In this document: piece by piece, positions 1 through 12,328 of the stretch
Layout of the letters: every line of letters begins with the position of its first letter
How positions within the stretch are numbered: the stretch's first letter is position 1
Origin: Panorpa germanica
Taxonomy: Eukaryota; Arthropoda; Insecta; Mecoptera; Panorpidae
NCBI GenBank assembly: GCA_963678705.1
Contig: OY783209.1
Span: 16,430,001 to 16,494,000 of the forward strand
Length of the DNA: 64,000 nt
Direction of reading: 5' to 3'
Position numbers and translations under genes: made by a program
Notes under the pieces: generated by a model
What the model was told of the DNA's origin: nothing
The model's input: only the letters and a program-made list of their open reading frames with translations
Database searches by the model: none

Positions 1-180
1 ATTGATAGAAAACTATTGTTTCTGGGGTTCCAGCTTTCTAGTGATCCAATCACGAAGGGGATGACTTCAACTTCCTGGAATCTTGCGAGAAGTTTCTGGC
101 GGATGCCCGCGTACTTTTCAATCTTGATTCTGCGGGCTTCATTGAACGCAGCTATTCTGTTATCAAATGGGATCGTCACA

Positions 181-1364
181 TCATTGACATCTTTCCCCAT
201 GATACATCACTAGATCAGGTCTCAGGTTTGAGGTGCCGATGGTCTGGTTCTCGCTCATTACTGAGAATATTCTTCCAGCTGTTTCACGTAATCTGTTAAC
301 CACTGCATCATGCCTAGCAGTGTACTCTCTGCCGTACGACGTGAAGCAGTGGTTTAGTACGTGTGGAAGAGTTTCCCTTATTGATCCACATCTTCTACAA
401 GTAGCTTCTTTTCCTGTATACGTGGCCATACAGTTCCATACAGCGGCAGTAAATTCAGGCGTGCAGAGTGGATAAGTTTCCATGTTGCAAAGCTAGTATA
501 CTCCCTCTTGGAGATAAAATTATGACTAGCTTTGTGTAGACGAATGCACTCTGCTACCTTCCCCTGTGATCGTTTGCTCACCAGCGCTTCAGCTTGCTCC
601 TTGCGATACTCTCCTCTGAGCTTCTTCAAAACTAAGTATCGATTATCCTCTCCCATTTCTAAGTGGTTTTTTGTTAAGAGATGAACATCGCCATTCGTTT
701 CGAAGGCCCATTGCAGATTCCGTCGCTCCGATGCTGATCTGGCTGATGACCAGGAGTTCCTAGGTGTTGTAGCTCTGCTTATATAGTCCTCGCTCTCCTT
801 CCCTGATAGATATTCCGCCAGATGTTGTGGAGTTGGCAGCATCTTCACTCGGGTGTGAACTATGTCCTCTAGCTGCTGTCTTTCTGATTTCCGAACTATC
901 TCGTCTCTCGATGTCAACAGCTTGAAAGCGTTGTCGATTAACGAGAAGTCGCTCACAACAGCAGCGTTAGGTATCCCGATGCAGCCAGATCTTCTCTCTC
1001 CGTATATGTAATAGTTGGTTGCGTTGTCAGGTAGGTAGAGCGTTCTCTTGATCTCAGCTCGCATACAGTCGTCCAGTTGTTCGTATTCCTGCTTGCGGAA
1101 GGCATTTGTCCACATCGGAAAGTTCAGCATTGGATAAATTAAGGATTTTAATGCATTCACTCTCTGCCACGGTGCGAGATTAGAGCGCATGATTTTCTTT
1201 CCTTTGTTTATCATTTCCTTCACTTCTTGTAGATTTGCAACAATATAGAAGATTACTGGGGCTCCAAGAGACTTCTGTATTTCCCCCTCTCTCAAGCAGT
1301 AAATAAGTTCCTCGTTGATGCGGATGTCAGCATCTGTGAGCGCGACTTGACGACTGGCTGGCAT
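181..1364 (-). pseudogene. R2-like C-terminal half: RT thumb/linker, CCHC knuckle and RLE
   Basis: Two overlapping minus-strand frames (1364-378 and 483-181) together encode the region after the RT palm. The first runs from a KSLGAPV motif through SLIDNAFKLLTS, a signature shared by every R2-like copy here. The second has the knuckle CRRCG with HVLNHC and the endonuclease motif LRPDLV. The IDVTIP strand that follows in the sister copy is interrupted here by a small deletion, since the frame stops just after RPDLVMYHGE. In R2 the RLE nicks the target DNA. The frameshift near 400-480 and the damaged endonuclease make this a pseudogene. Confidence 0.8.
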
Positions 1365-1402
1365 TCAGAAGCACTTGCAATTCATTGGCCGGATCTTAAG
1401 GC

Positions 1403-2591
1403 CTATCCTGGCTGCCTTAGTACAAACTGCATTAATGTTGGTCTAAACCTCTGCCACGGACCTGGCACACCAGTTGGTGCCGATGACCTGGGCATCACCA
1501 CGTCATCTGCGTAGGCCAGCGCGTTATGTACATTTACTTCTAGTACTTGGACGTCTCTTATGATGGGGTCAATGGCGAGGTTAAAGAGAATACCACTTAG
1601 TGGACAACCTTGTCGTATTCTCCTTCCGACTTCTATGTCCTCAACTGTCCCGTCTGCAGTGCGAATGGTGGTGGAGTTTTGGATGTACATCTCTCTCAAG
1701 ATGTCTCCAAATTCTCTTCCAGCTCCTGCATTCAGGACAGCTTTGTATATAACCTCGTGCGGGATGGATCCAAATGCGTTTTCAAAATCCAGCCAGGCAA
1801 TGCATAGGTTCCTCTTCTTGGTTCTTGCGTCGTAAATTCTTTGTTGTAATATAAAATTGATTTCGAAGACACCACCGTGGGCGAGAAACCCTTTTTGGCA
1901 CGGGCTGAGGACATTGTTTCTTATTAGCCAGGGTATTAAACGTGCCGCCAGACAGCCTGTATACAGTTTGTATACTGTTCTTGTAATGGCTATCGGCCTC
2001 CAGTTCTGGATGTCTTCAGTAGGATGTTTTTTTATGTATAAGTATCGTGTAAGAGGATTTCCAGGCTGATGGAATTCTCTTGAAATGAAGACAGGCGTTG
2101 AGGGTCTTCTTAACAACTTTACAGACTCTGTCCGCTTCCCTCCAGTGAGAATATGTTAACCTATCGCTCCCTGGTGCAGAGTTCTCGAAACGCCGTAGTT
2201 TCTTCATCACTTCTTCTTTGGAGAACTTATCCGTCAGCTCTGGGATCCTTTCCACTTCTTTGTCTTCATAAATGTCATTTGGGTACTCTGTTGATCTTAG
2301 GGATTCTGAGAAGTGGTTCCTTACGGTAGTAGAGTCGACAGGGCACCTGCTGGCGACTTCTCCCTTGATGGCTCAAACCGCTCTTCTCCTGTTCCTCTTA
2401 TACAGCCTCTGTATCTGTGCAGGGTTACCTACATTCGGTACTTTGGCTGTATATGTGTTGTCGTTTAATTCAGGCAGTTTGACCATTCTTGATATTTCTT
2501 CTGTAATTTCCTGGACCAGCTTCTCAAAGATTGGCCAAGCTTCTTTTTGGTTTGGCGCTTCTATAATGTCTGTAAGCTGCTGGCCAAACAT
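1403..2591 (-). pseudogene. R2-like reverse transcriptase, alpha copy 1, frameshifted
   Basis: Three minus-strand frames (2591-2373, 2255-2016, 2116-1403) tile the RT. Visible in order are the R2-type motif IQRLYKRNRRRAV, NWRPIAITRTVYKL, CQKGF, AWLDFENAFGSIPH (motif A), RQGCPLSG (motif B) and AYADDVV (catalytic motif C, near 1510). All three RT aspartates are therefore present, but at least two frameshifts separate the pieces. The upstream zinc fingers are missing. The same order occurs at 23.0-23.8 kb, confirming a repeat family. Confidence 0.82.
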
Positions 2592-2879
2592 AGAGTGAAG
2601 CGTTTGAGAGTTGCTAGAAGTACTCTCAGGAACGTCGGACTGTTGTGAAGGTTAAGAAATCGTCGGAGGACATGAGGTTGTAATCTATAAGCTTCCTTCC
2701 AGTTTTGGTTGATTTTGCGAAATTTCAGCTAAGTCCTGGGTGGAGGCAGGTAAGTCTGGTCTTAGATTTGCAATATCAACCAGCCTATAAAGCGTACTTT
2801 ACAAATATCTACTAGGGTAAGCATTCACCTTCTGATGTAAAATTCCAGTTTACAACAATCCTTTGTGATGTAACTCTTG

Positions 2880-4014
2880 CTAGTGTCCATTTGTTAGATA
2901 AAGATGTTGTCGGAGCTCTAAAGATACCTTCACTATTTCCAGAAAGGTAATTGCCCTTGTCTTCAAAAGATGGGAGGGGGCTTTATATCGTTTTGTAAAA
3001 GTTTCTATGAGTTCTTCATTAGCTAGATCTGCTATAATACTATCTTTAGAAGTTAAAAGTTTAAATGCATTATCAATTAATGCGATATCACTGTCAGTTG
3101 CTGTGTTAGGTATATCAATACAACCCAATTTTGAATAACCGTATAAGCATTCTCCTGATGCTTCTTGTGGAATGTAAAGCGATTTTTTAATAAGAGGCCT
3201 TATTTTGTTGTCCAAGGTTTCCCACACAGTTTTAGTTGAAGATCCTACTCTCATTAAAAAGTTACATGCTGGATTCATGAAAGTTTTCAGTGCATTTAAT
3301 CTTTGCAATGGAGCTAGTTTGTATGACATAATGTTTTGTCCAAAAGTTACAATTTTCTTTGTATCTGCATTTCTTGGTATGATATTGAAACCTACTGTGG
3401 CACCCAGAGATTTCCCAATATCATCTTCTTTTAAAGATTTAATGTTGTCGTTATTTATTTTAAAGACGGCCTGATTATTATTAGCATTGAATTGCATAGA
3501 GAAGCATTTTTTTGGGTTAATTAATAATTCAACTCTATTCGCTAGTTCACTTGCTTCATTAATCCGTTCTTGAAAATTATTTGCATCTTTTCCTATTAAA
3601 ATGATGTCGTCTGCGTATGCGATGACTTTATGTTCGAGATGATTTGCCTGTAATTTACGAATAAATGGGATCTATTGCGATATTGAAGAGTAGTCCGCTT
3701 AGTGGACATCCTTGTTTAATGCCGCTGTTAAGATTAATTGGTTCTGTGTAGCCATTTAAAGGTAATACTTTAGTTGTAATATCTGAGCAAATGTCTTTAA
3801 TAATGTTAACGGAAGTTTCACCAGCCCCTAATGCTGATAATGCATTTAATAATGCTTGATGAGGAATGGAACCGAAGGCATTAGCGAAATCAATCCATCC
3901 AATGCAAGTTTTGTTGTCTTTTGAGACTTTTGCTTTTTTATTGATATTTTGTAAAATAAAGTTGTTTTCAAATACTCCGACGAATGGTAAAAATCCTTTT
4001 TGACAATAACTCAA
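2880..4014 (-). pseudogene. R2-like reverse transcriptase, beta copy
   Basis: Frames 4014-3655 and 3497-2880, bridged by a shifted frame, encode the RT: CQKGFLPFVGVFENNF, GWIDFANAFGSIPH (motif A), SGIKQGCPLSG (motif B), IAYADDI (motif C, near 3620), then NPKKCF and the post-palm block with IPNTA and LIDNAFKLLTSKD. The reading frame breaks just before motif C. The C-terminal knuckle and endonuclease that follow in gamma-1 are absent beyond 2880. RT activity would need all parts in one frame, so this copy is dead. Confidence 0.8.
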
Positions 4015-4142
4015 GACATTATGTTCGGAGATCCAATCTAATAGTCTTGTTGTTAACAGTCCTGTATAAAGTTTATAAATTGTTCTGCAAATAGCAATAG
4101 GCCTCCATTTGCTAATTTCATTTTCCCTGCCCTTTTTATGGA

Positions 4143-5537
4143 TCAGAATAATTGTCGTTGTTTTCCATGGAGTAGAATTTTCTTATATTTCAAGCAGCAG
4201 TTTAAAATCATTGTTAGAATTTTACAACTTGGATCTACTGTTCTCCAATGGCGATATGTGAGTCGATCGTCACCTGGAGAAGAATTTTCAAATTTTCTTA
4301 GTCTTATTGAAACTTTTGGTGGTGTAAATTTCCTAGTATTAACTTTATCTCTTGTATCATCGTTGATAGTTGGATAAATATCATTCAGATAATTCACAAG
4401 TGTTAAGGTTTTGGTGAAGTGACTATGAATATCTTCTTTACTTATTTGACACGTTGTGCTTACTTCACCCATAATTAGACGCATTGCTTGTCTCCTATTC
4501 CTTTTGTAAAGTTTTTGAATAAATTTAGCATCATTAATATCACCATAGCTACATGGTTCTGCTACATAATTAGGATCTCTTTCAGGTAATTTTACAATTT
4601 TTCCCGCTTCATTTGTAGCATTTACTAGTAGATTTTCAAAGTTTTCCCAGTTTGTTGCATTAGTATTGCTATTAAGTATTGCAATTAATGGATCTTTAAA
4701 AGCAATAAGAGGTGAATCATCTCTAATTTCATCAGGAATTCGAGGAATTAAATCATTTACTACCTCTGTTTCATCTTCAATATCTGAATTATTCAAGTCA
4801 TCTGCGTGAATACTTAGTATCTGAGAATTTTCAGTACTATTTGTGCTTTCATTATTGTGGGATAAATTAGGAGTTGTTGTTGAAATTATTTCTGTAGTTA
4901 TTGTTTGACATTGTTTGTTATTGGAGACTTTACTGGAATAGGTATTGTTTCAATCATTGGTGTAGAAGTTGCAATATTATTTAAAGAAGTTTGACGTTGA
5001 GGTGGTGTAGAAGGAATTATTTTGTCAGTAACATTTGAGATGGTTGGAATATCTTGTTCAGTACTTACGCTCTTTAATTCTATTGGATCAATTAAATTAT
5101 TGTTTGAAGTTGATGTAATAGAAGAAGTTGAATTTGTGATGTTACTTATTATGTTGTTGTTCCTATTACGTCCAAAATATCTTCGTTTCCTCTGCCTTGT
5201 GCCAGGAGGGCTTATTTTTGATTCCGGTGGATTAGCCTTATTTTTCATATCAACTAGAATGTGATTTCTTTCATGGTTTATTATCACTTGTTTAGAAAGA
5301 TATGTCCAAATACAGTTTACATTTAAAGCGAAATTGGTCTATTGGTCTATTGTTGTTTGTTTGTGGTGCTAGGCAAGTTGCTAGATGCCATGAAGGTTTG
5401 TTAATCATAACTTTTCTACAGTTATTACAATAAAATATCACATTTTTAATGTGTAATTTTCTTTTAAGATTTTGTTTCGATGCTGTCCATGCAACACATT
5501 TGAATATTTTGTCACAATCATTTTCTGGGCAAATCAT
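4143..5537 (-). pseudogene. R2-like N-terminal region with zinc fingers, beta copy
   Basis: Frame 5537-5292 gives a first finger with CPENDC and a second with YCNNC, WHLATC; its right-hand partner histidines are altered compared with gamma-2 (a KLHIKN stretch replaces RHLEQQH). The third finger is split by a frameshift, continuing as NHERNH in 5287-4898, followed by PPGTRQRKRRYFGRN. Frame 4796-4143 carries IQKLYKRNRRQAMRLI and SPGDDRLTYRHW, the block just before the RT palm. In R2 proteins the fingers bind target DNA. Several frame changes make it non-functional. Confidence 0.75.
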
Positions 5538-5714
5538 TGCTTGAGGAGTAGGAAAATAAATTGTGAGTGACGTATTTTCTCTTGTTGGTTGATTGTTAAG
5601 TAAGATATTTGCACCAGGTTCTTCGTGGTTCTCAATTAGAGTTGAGTTTAATATTGTTATGTTGCTCGGATTAAATTCATGTAGTGCATTTATTTCTAGA
5701 GAAGATGAAGATGA

Positions 5715-8700
5715 TTAGGTATTATTAATAAAGTCTGGATCTTTTATAGAATCATCAACACTCATTTCTGATAGAGTTTCAGGAGAATCTACCGTATCTT
5801 TTGGTTCTATTCTAATAATTGTATTCAAATTACTAATGTTTAAGTTCGAATAATCATTATTATCAAAATCAACAATCTCAGAAGTAGATATATTAGGGCT
5901 AATCATCTTGTTGTTGTCTTCTGAATTCCTTCTTGCGATTTTCTGTGTTATAACACTATCACTGATACTATTAATCACATTTATTGCTTTCAAGTCAACC
6001 CCTCCAGCATCTGATTGTGACAAAACATCAGTGACAATGTTATTTTTCGCTGTATCTATTGACAGCACATCATCGGAAGGAATGTTGAGGATCGTGGGGG
6101 GTCTGGGTGTGGAAGGGATTGGAGTAATCTCTTCATTCAGTTTTCTTATTTTCACAGGAACCTCATCAGTAGAAGTTTTCACTCCACTTGAAGATTCATG
6201 TGGCTTAACTAAATAAATAGGGAAACAGGTCGTCCTTTTTCTTTTCCTAATGTTATTCTCTCCTTCAGTTTGTTTATTTAATCTTTGGTCAAGTTATTGG
6301 ATTATATTATTCAAATCTATTTTAATGTTCTTGACCGCCTTATCCTCTATTATATCAAACTTTTGTTTTGATTTATTCAGAGGGGCATGCTTGTCCCTTT
6401 GTGGGGATAAGTTTTCTTCTGGTAATTTGACATTGACTACAGAAGTGCTAACTTCCAGAAGACAATTCACAGGATCATCTCGGGCGTACTACGAAGTACT
6501 TTTTAGTTTTTTCACAACTGAGCCATTAATAATGTCAGAATTATCTTTTAGTATTTCAATCGAATCTTTAAACAAACTTGTAAGCGAAGATGTTATTTCT
6601 GGAATTGAAGAATTGTACTTTAGTTGATTACTGTTCAGTACCTGTGATTTGACATTTTTAATGGAAAGTTCGAAATCCCTAGTATTACTACGATTTGCAG
6701 TAACACAGCTGGCATCGCTAACGACATTTAATTCCACCGTTTCTGTTTCATTCAATATGTCACTTTCTTTGATATCTGAATTTTCAGAGGATCTTTTTAA
6801 TGTTGTGTTAGAGAATAACATTTTAGGACAACCTAAAAGATCACGAATTAATATATCCTTAGGAAAAAGGATATTATTTAATGTAGAATCTAAAAGATGA
6901 AAATCATTAGGTAAATAAGAATTCATAAAAATTAAAGTACTATCTAATGATCACGAGACACTATCACTATTAATTTTTTCAAACGGTGCACAAGGTTTTA
7001 CATTTTTATTTAATCTATTATTTAAAGAATTAATTCTATTAGTGAAAGGTTTAATATTATTTGACAAATTAGAGTTAAAATAAGGTGGAAAGGAATTATT
7101 ACAAAACTTTGATGGCTTTTTGTACTTTACAGCTTCAGCATAAGTCGTAGGGTATGTAATCTTTTGATTTGGAGAAGAAGATTCTGGTGAACTAGGAGAA
7201 AAGACTGGCGGAGAAATAATTACAGTTTGTTTTTCCGAAACTATTGTTCTAGATAATTTTAAAGTGTTTGATAAATAAAATGGTTCTGGACGACATCCAA
7301 AATCAAGAGGATCTGAACGCGCACCAAATGAGTTTTGTTCTGAACGCGCACCAAAAGAGTTTTTACTAATTAAATTAGTTTTAACGTGGTTTAAAGAGGT
7401 GGAGGAGGAGTTATCTATTGATGAATATACATCTTCATTGTTTTCTATCATATCTATTCGAGTTTTCTTAATTGTTTCTGTTTGGTTTGGGTCTTTACTA
7501 TTAATTAAATGTGTACTAGAAATCCTTTTACTAATTAAACTAATTTTAAAGTAAGTAGAGGAGGAGCTTTCTATTGAAGAAGATGATTCTTTATTATTTT
7601 CTATCATAATATTTATCATATATCATATTTAGTGTTTGGTTTGAATCTTTGCTAATAGTCCTAGTTGATGGTAAAAAAGGGCGTTTTAATTTCTGCAAAA
7701 TTTTTCTTTGTGTAGTCTCGGTGTTGGGGGAAGAGCTAACTTTAGTTAAAGAAGAATCTTCATTTAAAATCGTAAAAGAATTAAGTTCTTTCTTACGTTT
7801 CTGTGAGTGGTTTGAGACATTGGTAAAACACGAGGAAGTTTCAAAAGAGGATTGAGTTGAAGAAGTGTTGTTTTTTAAGATGAGGGAGGTCTTTTCTTTG
7901 CTAATCACTGCTTTTTTAGTGAAAATTCTCGTTTTGAAAAGTTTCTTTGAATCTGTGCTATTTGTTAATTGGTGAAGGTTTACTATTGTTGTCTTCGGGA
8001 TCTGAAATGGAAAAAGTTCGCGAACCCTTAACATTACCAATTTCCTCAGCAGGAAAAATCATCGTAGGAATACTTATTGAAGCTTCTGATTGGTCAGGGG
8101 CAACTAAAGTACTTGTCTTTGGCATTCTGTGCAAAGGTGTTGATGATGGTAATAGGAAAAGGATTTTTAAAAGAGAAATTGTTGCAAATTAATGACGGAT
8201 TTTTTTCTAACAGTGTTTAAAGTCTTCGCCAATCAGTAACTATACCTTGAAGCACGTTTGCCAGGCAGGGAATTACTGTTGTTAAAGAAAATGCTTAAGA
8301 AATGTAAGAGATTTCTTAAGTGATGGCAGTTTGTTGGATCGCATACACAGAGAGATACTACCAATTAATTTTACTACTTCCGCATACGACATTAAAGTAT
8401 TACCTGAATTATTACCAGAGAATAAGTCACCTGAATTATTACTTGTGATTATCCTTTTTGGTTAATCTGATACTATTGAACTCAGTTTATCATCATTTAT
8501 TGCAGTACTACGTATGTTCGGTGAAAACTATGTTTATTAACACTTTTATTTAACTTCAAATTTGCCTTTACAACAGTCTCTGATAAGGAATTAATTCTTG
8601 AAAATGAATCTGATTGTTCAGATTGAGAAATAGAAATATTAGGTGACGATATGTTTGAATTAGAAGACAACGAAATATTTGGTGTTGAACTAATTCTATG
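5715..8700 (-). pseudogene. Long Ser/Asn-rich upstream reading region of the R2-like beta element
   Basis: Minus-strand frames at 6182-5715, 6926-6489, 7619-6951 and 8040-7594 follow one another and are rich in Ser, Asn, Lys and Thr with no recognised domain. One carries TYAEAVKYKKPSKF and ends with KPCAPFEKIN. The last piece has a counterpart at 35382-35197 in gamma-2 (HPCAPFENHN), and 8365-8690 matches 35379-35640, so the region belongs to the element family and is not random flank. Whether it is an N-terminal extension of the R2 protein or a separate upstream ORF cannot be decided from these broken copies. Confidence 0.55.
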
Positions 8701-8956
8701 TGAATAGAATTTTCTTGATTTGACTTTTATAATTTTTTCATTTTTATTATAATTATCCGTTGAATTTAAATCTGTACAATTTTTTAATTTTTTATTTATA
8801 AAATTAAATATTTTCTAAAACTAATGGAAATCCAAATCATGCAACTAATACTACTTATTTATATATTAATTGTGTATGCCTTTCGGCTTTACAATCTACA
8901 GTATTATATTTCTAATACATTTCATTCCTATATACATTCCAAACTTAAAACTAAAC

Positions 8957-9903
8957 TTAAAATAAACTTAAAATCTTCTCGACTTTTACTTCTTCCAAAA
9001 GTGCTTTCTGCTTCTTGTTCTTTTGTCCCTCTCTATTGTTCTCCACCAGCTTATTTATTCTCCTGTTTTTCCTTTCCTTCTTACTATTTCCGCACATCCA
9101 CCTCTTTCCTTCACTGCCTCCCTTTAATAGCTGGCCAATATTCCTTTCGCTTGCTACTTTTTCCTTACACTCAAACTTAATGTGTTCCAGTATTTCGTCC
9201 TTTGCTCCACACATTCTACACTTTCTGTCCTCACTCTTTTCCCAGTACCTGTTTCCTTTTTCCTCATTTCCCAATCTAAACCTTGCTGTTCTTCTTATGT
9301 GTTTTATGTCTTTTTCTATAAGATACTGAGGCACATTATTTTCCCATAACCTCTTATATCTTTTATTGTAGTTACTTTTTTCTATTTTTCCCATTCTCTC
9401 CTGCTGTTGTGTCTCCTTATCCCTTCTCCTTAGCTCCTCTGCCACACTTGCGCCACCTTCTCTTCTCCTCTCTGCCTCCTCGATCGCCATTCCATTCCTT
9501 TCAAAGTATTCTTTTCTCTTTTTTGGACCTCCTCCCCCCCCATTCTTTATGTTATCCTCTCTTATTTCCTTTAAAATTTTGCTTTCCGCTCTGTTCAATT
9601 TCTCCTCGTATTTTACCGCTCTTTGCCCTGTTTTAATTCGTATCTTATCCCTCTTTAGCTCCTCCATCACCATGTATCCTGGCGTGCACCTGTCCAGCCC
9701 TAGTACCCATTTCATATATCTCACCTGTATTCTTTCCAACTTTTCTTGTTCCTTCCACCCCCAAACCTCTGCTCCTTACGACATCATACTGGCTATCAGT
9801 CTATCATATATCCATATTCTCTTTTGTATGTCCCCCCCAAATACCTTTTCCCCTAGTCCCCATACCCGTCGCATTGCTTGCTCTGCCTTCTTTGCCACCT
9901 CCC
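8957..9903 (-). pseudogene. APE-LINE ORF2 C-terminal region with CCHC zinc motif
   Basis: Minus frame 9739-8957 (260 codons) begins in MERIQVRYMKWVLGLD and is rich in Lys, Arg and Glu. It contains CRMCG, EHIKFEC, a CCHC knuckle typical of ORF2 C-termini, at about residues 175-190. Upstream, between 9777 and 9903, the sequence GAEVWGW is preceded by an in-frame TAA, where the truncated copy at 55.7 kb reads MMLYGAEVWGW; this stop separates the domain from the RT. Function in the family: probable nucleic-acid binding during target-primed reverse transcription. Confidence 0.7.
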
Positions 9904-11001
9904 TTATATGCGCCTCTTCTCCATTATTCTTTTTAAAAGTGTAGCCCAGATATTTAAATTCTTCAACTTCCTCAATGTCCTCTGTCTTGTATTTCTACTT
10001 TTTATGTCTCCTTTTTCCACCCCTTTTTTAAATACCATAATTTTTGTCTTTTCCACGTTTAACTCTAGTCCTTTCCTGTCTTTATACCTCCCTAGCCGGT
10101 GTGCCATCTCCTGCAGCTCTCCTTCCCTTTTTGCCAACAGGACTATATCGTCAGCGTATGCTAAAGTCCATATCTTGTAGTGCCTTCCTATTAGCACCCC
10201 CCTATCTTGTCCTCTTTCCATTACCTCCTCCAAGTCTGCTGTATATATCGCAAATAAAGTGGGGCTCAGAGGGCAACCTTGCCTCAACCCCTTGTCTGTC
10301 CAGAATTCTTCTGATTCTTCACCCCCAACTCTTATTCTCATTTTTGTTTCTTCGTAAATTTCTTCAATACATTCCATTATGTCCTCATCTATTTTTTTCT
10401 TTCTCATGTACTTCCACAATTTCTGACTGTCGACCATGTCAAACGGCGCTTTAAGGTCGATGAACATTGCATATATCTGTCCTCCTTTTTCACTTAGCTC
10501 TTTTTCAACTAAATGGTTCAGTGCGTATATATTGTCTAAAGTCCCTCGTCCTTTTCTAAAGCCTGCTTGTGTCTCGGGAAGTATTTCTTTTACTTTTACC
10601 TCTTCTTCCAGTCTTTCTCTCACAATCCCTGCATAAATCCTGTACCCTGTGTTCAGTAGTGTGATACCCCTGTAATTTTTGGCTTCATGTCTATTTCCCT
10701 TTTTATATATCGGCGTTATTACCCCTTCTCTCCAGCTGTCTGGCAGGTTTCCTCCTTTCCATATCTTGTTCATCGCTGTCAGTAATCCTTTCTCTATCCT
10801 TTCTTGCCCAGCTTTCCACGCCTCGTTCTTTAGTCCATCTCTACCTGGTGCTTTCTTTTCCTTGAGTTTTTGAATCTGTGTTTTTATTTCACCTAATTTT
10901 ATATCGTTTACTTTCTCCTTCTCTTTTATCCCCTTCTTTGTTTTCTCGTTTCTTTTCTTTCCTCCTAGTACTACCATAAAGTGTTTCGTCCACTCTTCCA
11001 T
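9904..11001 (-). CDS. APE-LINE reverse transcriptase domain (ORF2 fragment)
   Basis: An open frame of 365 codons covers most of the RT: KKAPGRDGLKNEAWK, then YRGITLLNTGYRIYA, QAGFRKGRGTLDNI, MFIDLKAPFDMVD (motif A; the usual FDLKAAFD has one Pro), LRQGCPLSPTLF (motif B), LAYADDIVLLA (motif C) and LNVEKTKIMVFKKG. The catalytic aspartates are intact. The upstream endonuclease and downstream C-terminal part lie in other frames, so the intact protein is not made. The frame ends with poor-looking residues after about 340, suggesting a frameshift near 9990. Confidence 0.75.
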   Translation of the reverse strand: MEEWTKHFMVVLGGKKRNEKTKKGIKEKEKVNDIKLGEIKTQIQKLKEKKAPGRDGLKNEAWKAGQERIEKGLLTAMNKIWKGGNLPDSWREGVITPIYKKGNRHEAKNYRGITLLNTGYRIYAGIVRERLEEEVKVKEILPETQAGFRKGRGTLDNIYALNHLVEKELSEKGGQIYAMFIDLKAPFDMVDSQKLWKYMRKKKIDEDIMECIEEIYEETKMRIRVGGEESEEFWTDKGLRQGCPLSPTLFAIYTADLEEVMERGQDRGVLIGRHYKIWTLAYADDIVLLAKREGELQEMAHRLGRYKDRKGLELNVEKTKIMVFKKGVEKGDIKSRNTRQRTLRKLKNLNIWATLLKRIMEKRRI

Positions 11002-11283
11002 TTTTATTTCCTTGCTTGGCTCTTTCCTTCGCTTTTTCTCCCTATTTATGTAATCCTATGCCTGCCTCTCCGTTGTTATATCTCTAATTTCTTTTTCTAG
11101 TCCTATTTTGAACTTATTCTTTTTATCTTTTATCCTTTCGTTATACTCCCTTTGCTTCCTCTTGAAGTCTTCTTTACTTGATTCTCCTTTCTTCCATCTC
11201 TTCTCTTCCCTTTTTACCTCTTTTTTCCATTCTTTACATTCTTTATCCCACCATTTGTTTTCTCCCGTTCTATCAAATATTCT

Positions 11284-12328
11284 CTACCTTTTACTTTGGG
11301 TGGCTTCCTTCATCCTCTCTTCAATTTCCTCCATCTCCTCCGTTTCTCCTTCTTCCTCGTATCTCCGTTCCAGTTCCTTCATAAACTTCTTCCTTCCTTC
11401 CTCCGTCCAATCGCTGCCCTCTTTCCATTCGTTTCCTTTTCTTTCACCTCTCCTCGCCTCCAACTCCAACACCAGCGGTAGGTGATCCGAGTCCACCCTC
11501 TCTTCCACTTTCATTCTTTCTACCTTCTGTCCTCCTCCCAGCGTTGTCACCACGTAGTCGATTACTGTATCCCCTCTGCTTCCCACATAGGTATATTCTC
11601 CTTCTTCATCTCCTTCTTTGTTCCCATTTAGTACTATCCATCTTTGTTCTTCTAGCATTTCCATTAGTTCTTTTCCCTCGGCGTTTATTGTTTTGTCTTT
11701 CGTTGTTCTTTTCTTTTTCCTATTCCCCCATATTTCGTCCACCTCTCCCAACTCCCCAATTCTCGCGTTGAAATCCCCTCCAATTAATAGGTTTTCCTGT
11801 TTCTCATCCTTAATTATTTCTTTTATTTCTTTCATTGTTTATTTTATATTACCTTTACTGTATATTGTTACAGTTTCCCATGTTTCTTCTTCCAGTTTTA
11901 TCGTCCTCCTTACTGCTGTTTCTCTTCTGTCTGGTACCTTCTCCTCTTTTAGCTCCCTACGTACCCCTTATTATAATTCCACCTCTTGCTCTCCCTTTCT
12001 TATGCTCCCTAACAGCACCTTGGCACACCCATCTGTAGTTTTTCGGTAGTTTGTCTTCCAATTCTTCCCATTCTTTGCTTTCCAGCCATGTTTCCACCAT
12101 CCCAATCACATCCCAACCTTTGATGTATCTCCAGAAATCCTTATCTTTTCTTTTTATACCCGCCACGTTCCAGAAACCTATCTTTATCCTCTTTTTTATT
12201 TCTCTTCTTTCCTCTCTCCCACTTTTACCCCTCTCTTTACTTTCCCCCAACTCCTTCACCATTTTTTCGAAATTCCCCCTTTTCCAGTTCTTTGTTTTTT
12301 TCATTCCATATATACTGCGTTCCTTCAC
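11284..12328 (-). pseudogene. APE-LINE ORF2 endonuclease (EEP fold), frameshifted
   Basis: Frame 12328-11957 gives IKIGFWNVAG and VIGMVETWL, the Asn and Glu motifs that start the AP-like endonuclease. Frame 11835-11284 continues with LIGGDFNARIG and DSDHLPLVLEL, the DFNA and SDH motifs that complete the active site. About 120 bases between them are out of frame. The start at 12328 overlaps the end of ORF1 by about 90 bases in another frame, so ORF2 probably begins inside ORF1 coding sequence. The enzyme nicks target DNA to prime reverse transcription. Confidence 0.75.

Larger units (their letters stand above)
1..2640 (-). mobile_element. R2-like non-LTR retrotransposon, subfamily alpha copy 1 (5'-truncated)
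   Basis: The minus strand carries, from right to left, an RT domain, a linker and a C-terminal CCHC knuckle plus restriction-like endonuclease (RLE), the order of the R2 group of site-specific LINEs. The N-terminal zinc fingers seen in the sister copy at 21.6-24.4 kb are absent, so the copy is 5'-truncated near 2640. Its left end runs to the window edge; the sister copy resembles it from about position 8 onward. The frame is broken several times. I see no 28S rDNA next to it, so this is not a canonical rDNA insertion. Confidence 0.85.
2820..8800 (-). mobile_element. R2-like non-LTR retrotransposon, subfamily beta (3'-truncated, long 5' region)
   Basis: This minus-strand element runs from an RT linker at about 2.8 kb, through RT, three N-terminal zinc fingers near 5.2-5.5 kb, then about 3.2 kb of low-complexity Ser/Asn-rich coding-like sequence up to roughly 8.8 kb. 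The RLE half is missing where it meets alpha copy 1, so it is 3'-truncated. Its protein is closest to gamma-2 at 32.2-35.6 kb: both share the basic motif TRQRKRRY and NLNSGIKQGC. The right-hand end is met by an APE-type LINE at about 8880. Confidence 0.8.
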
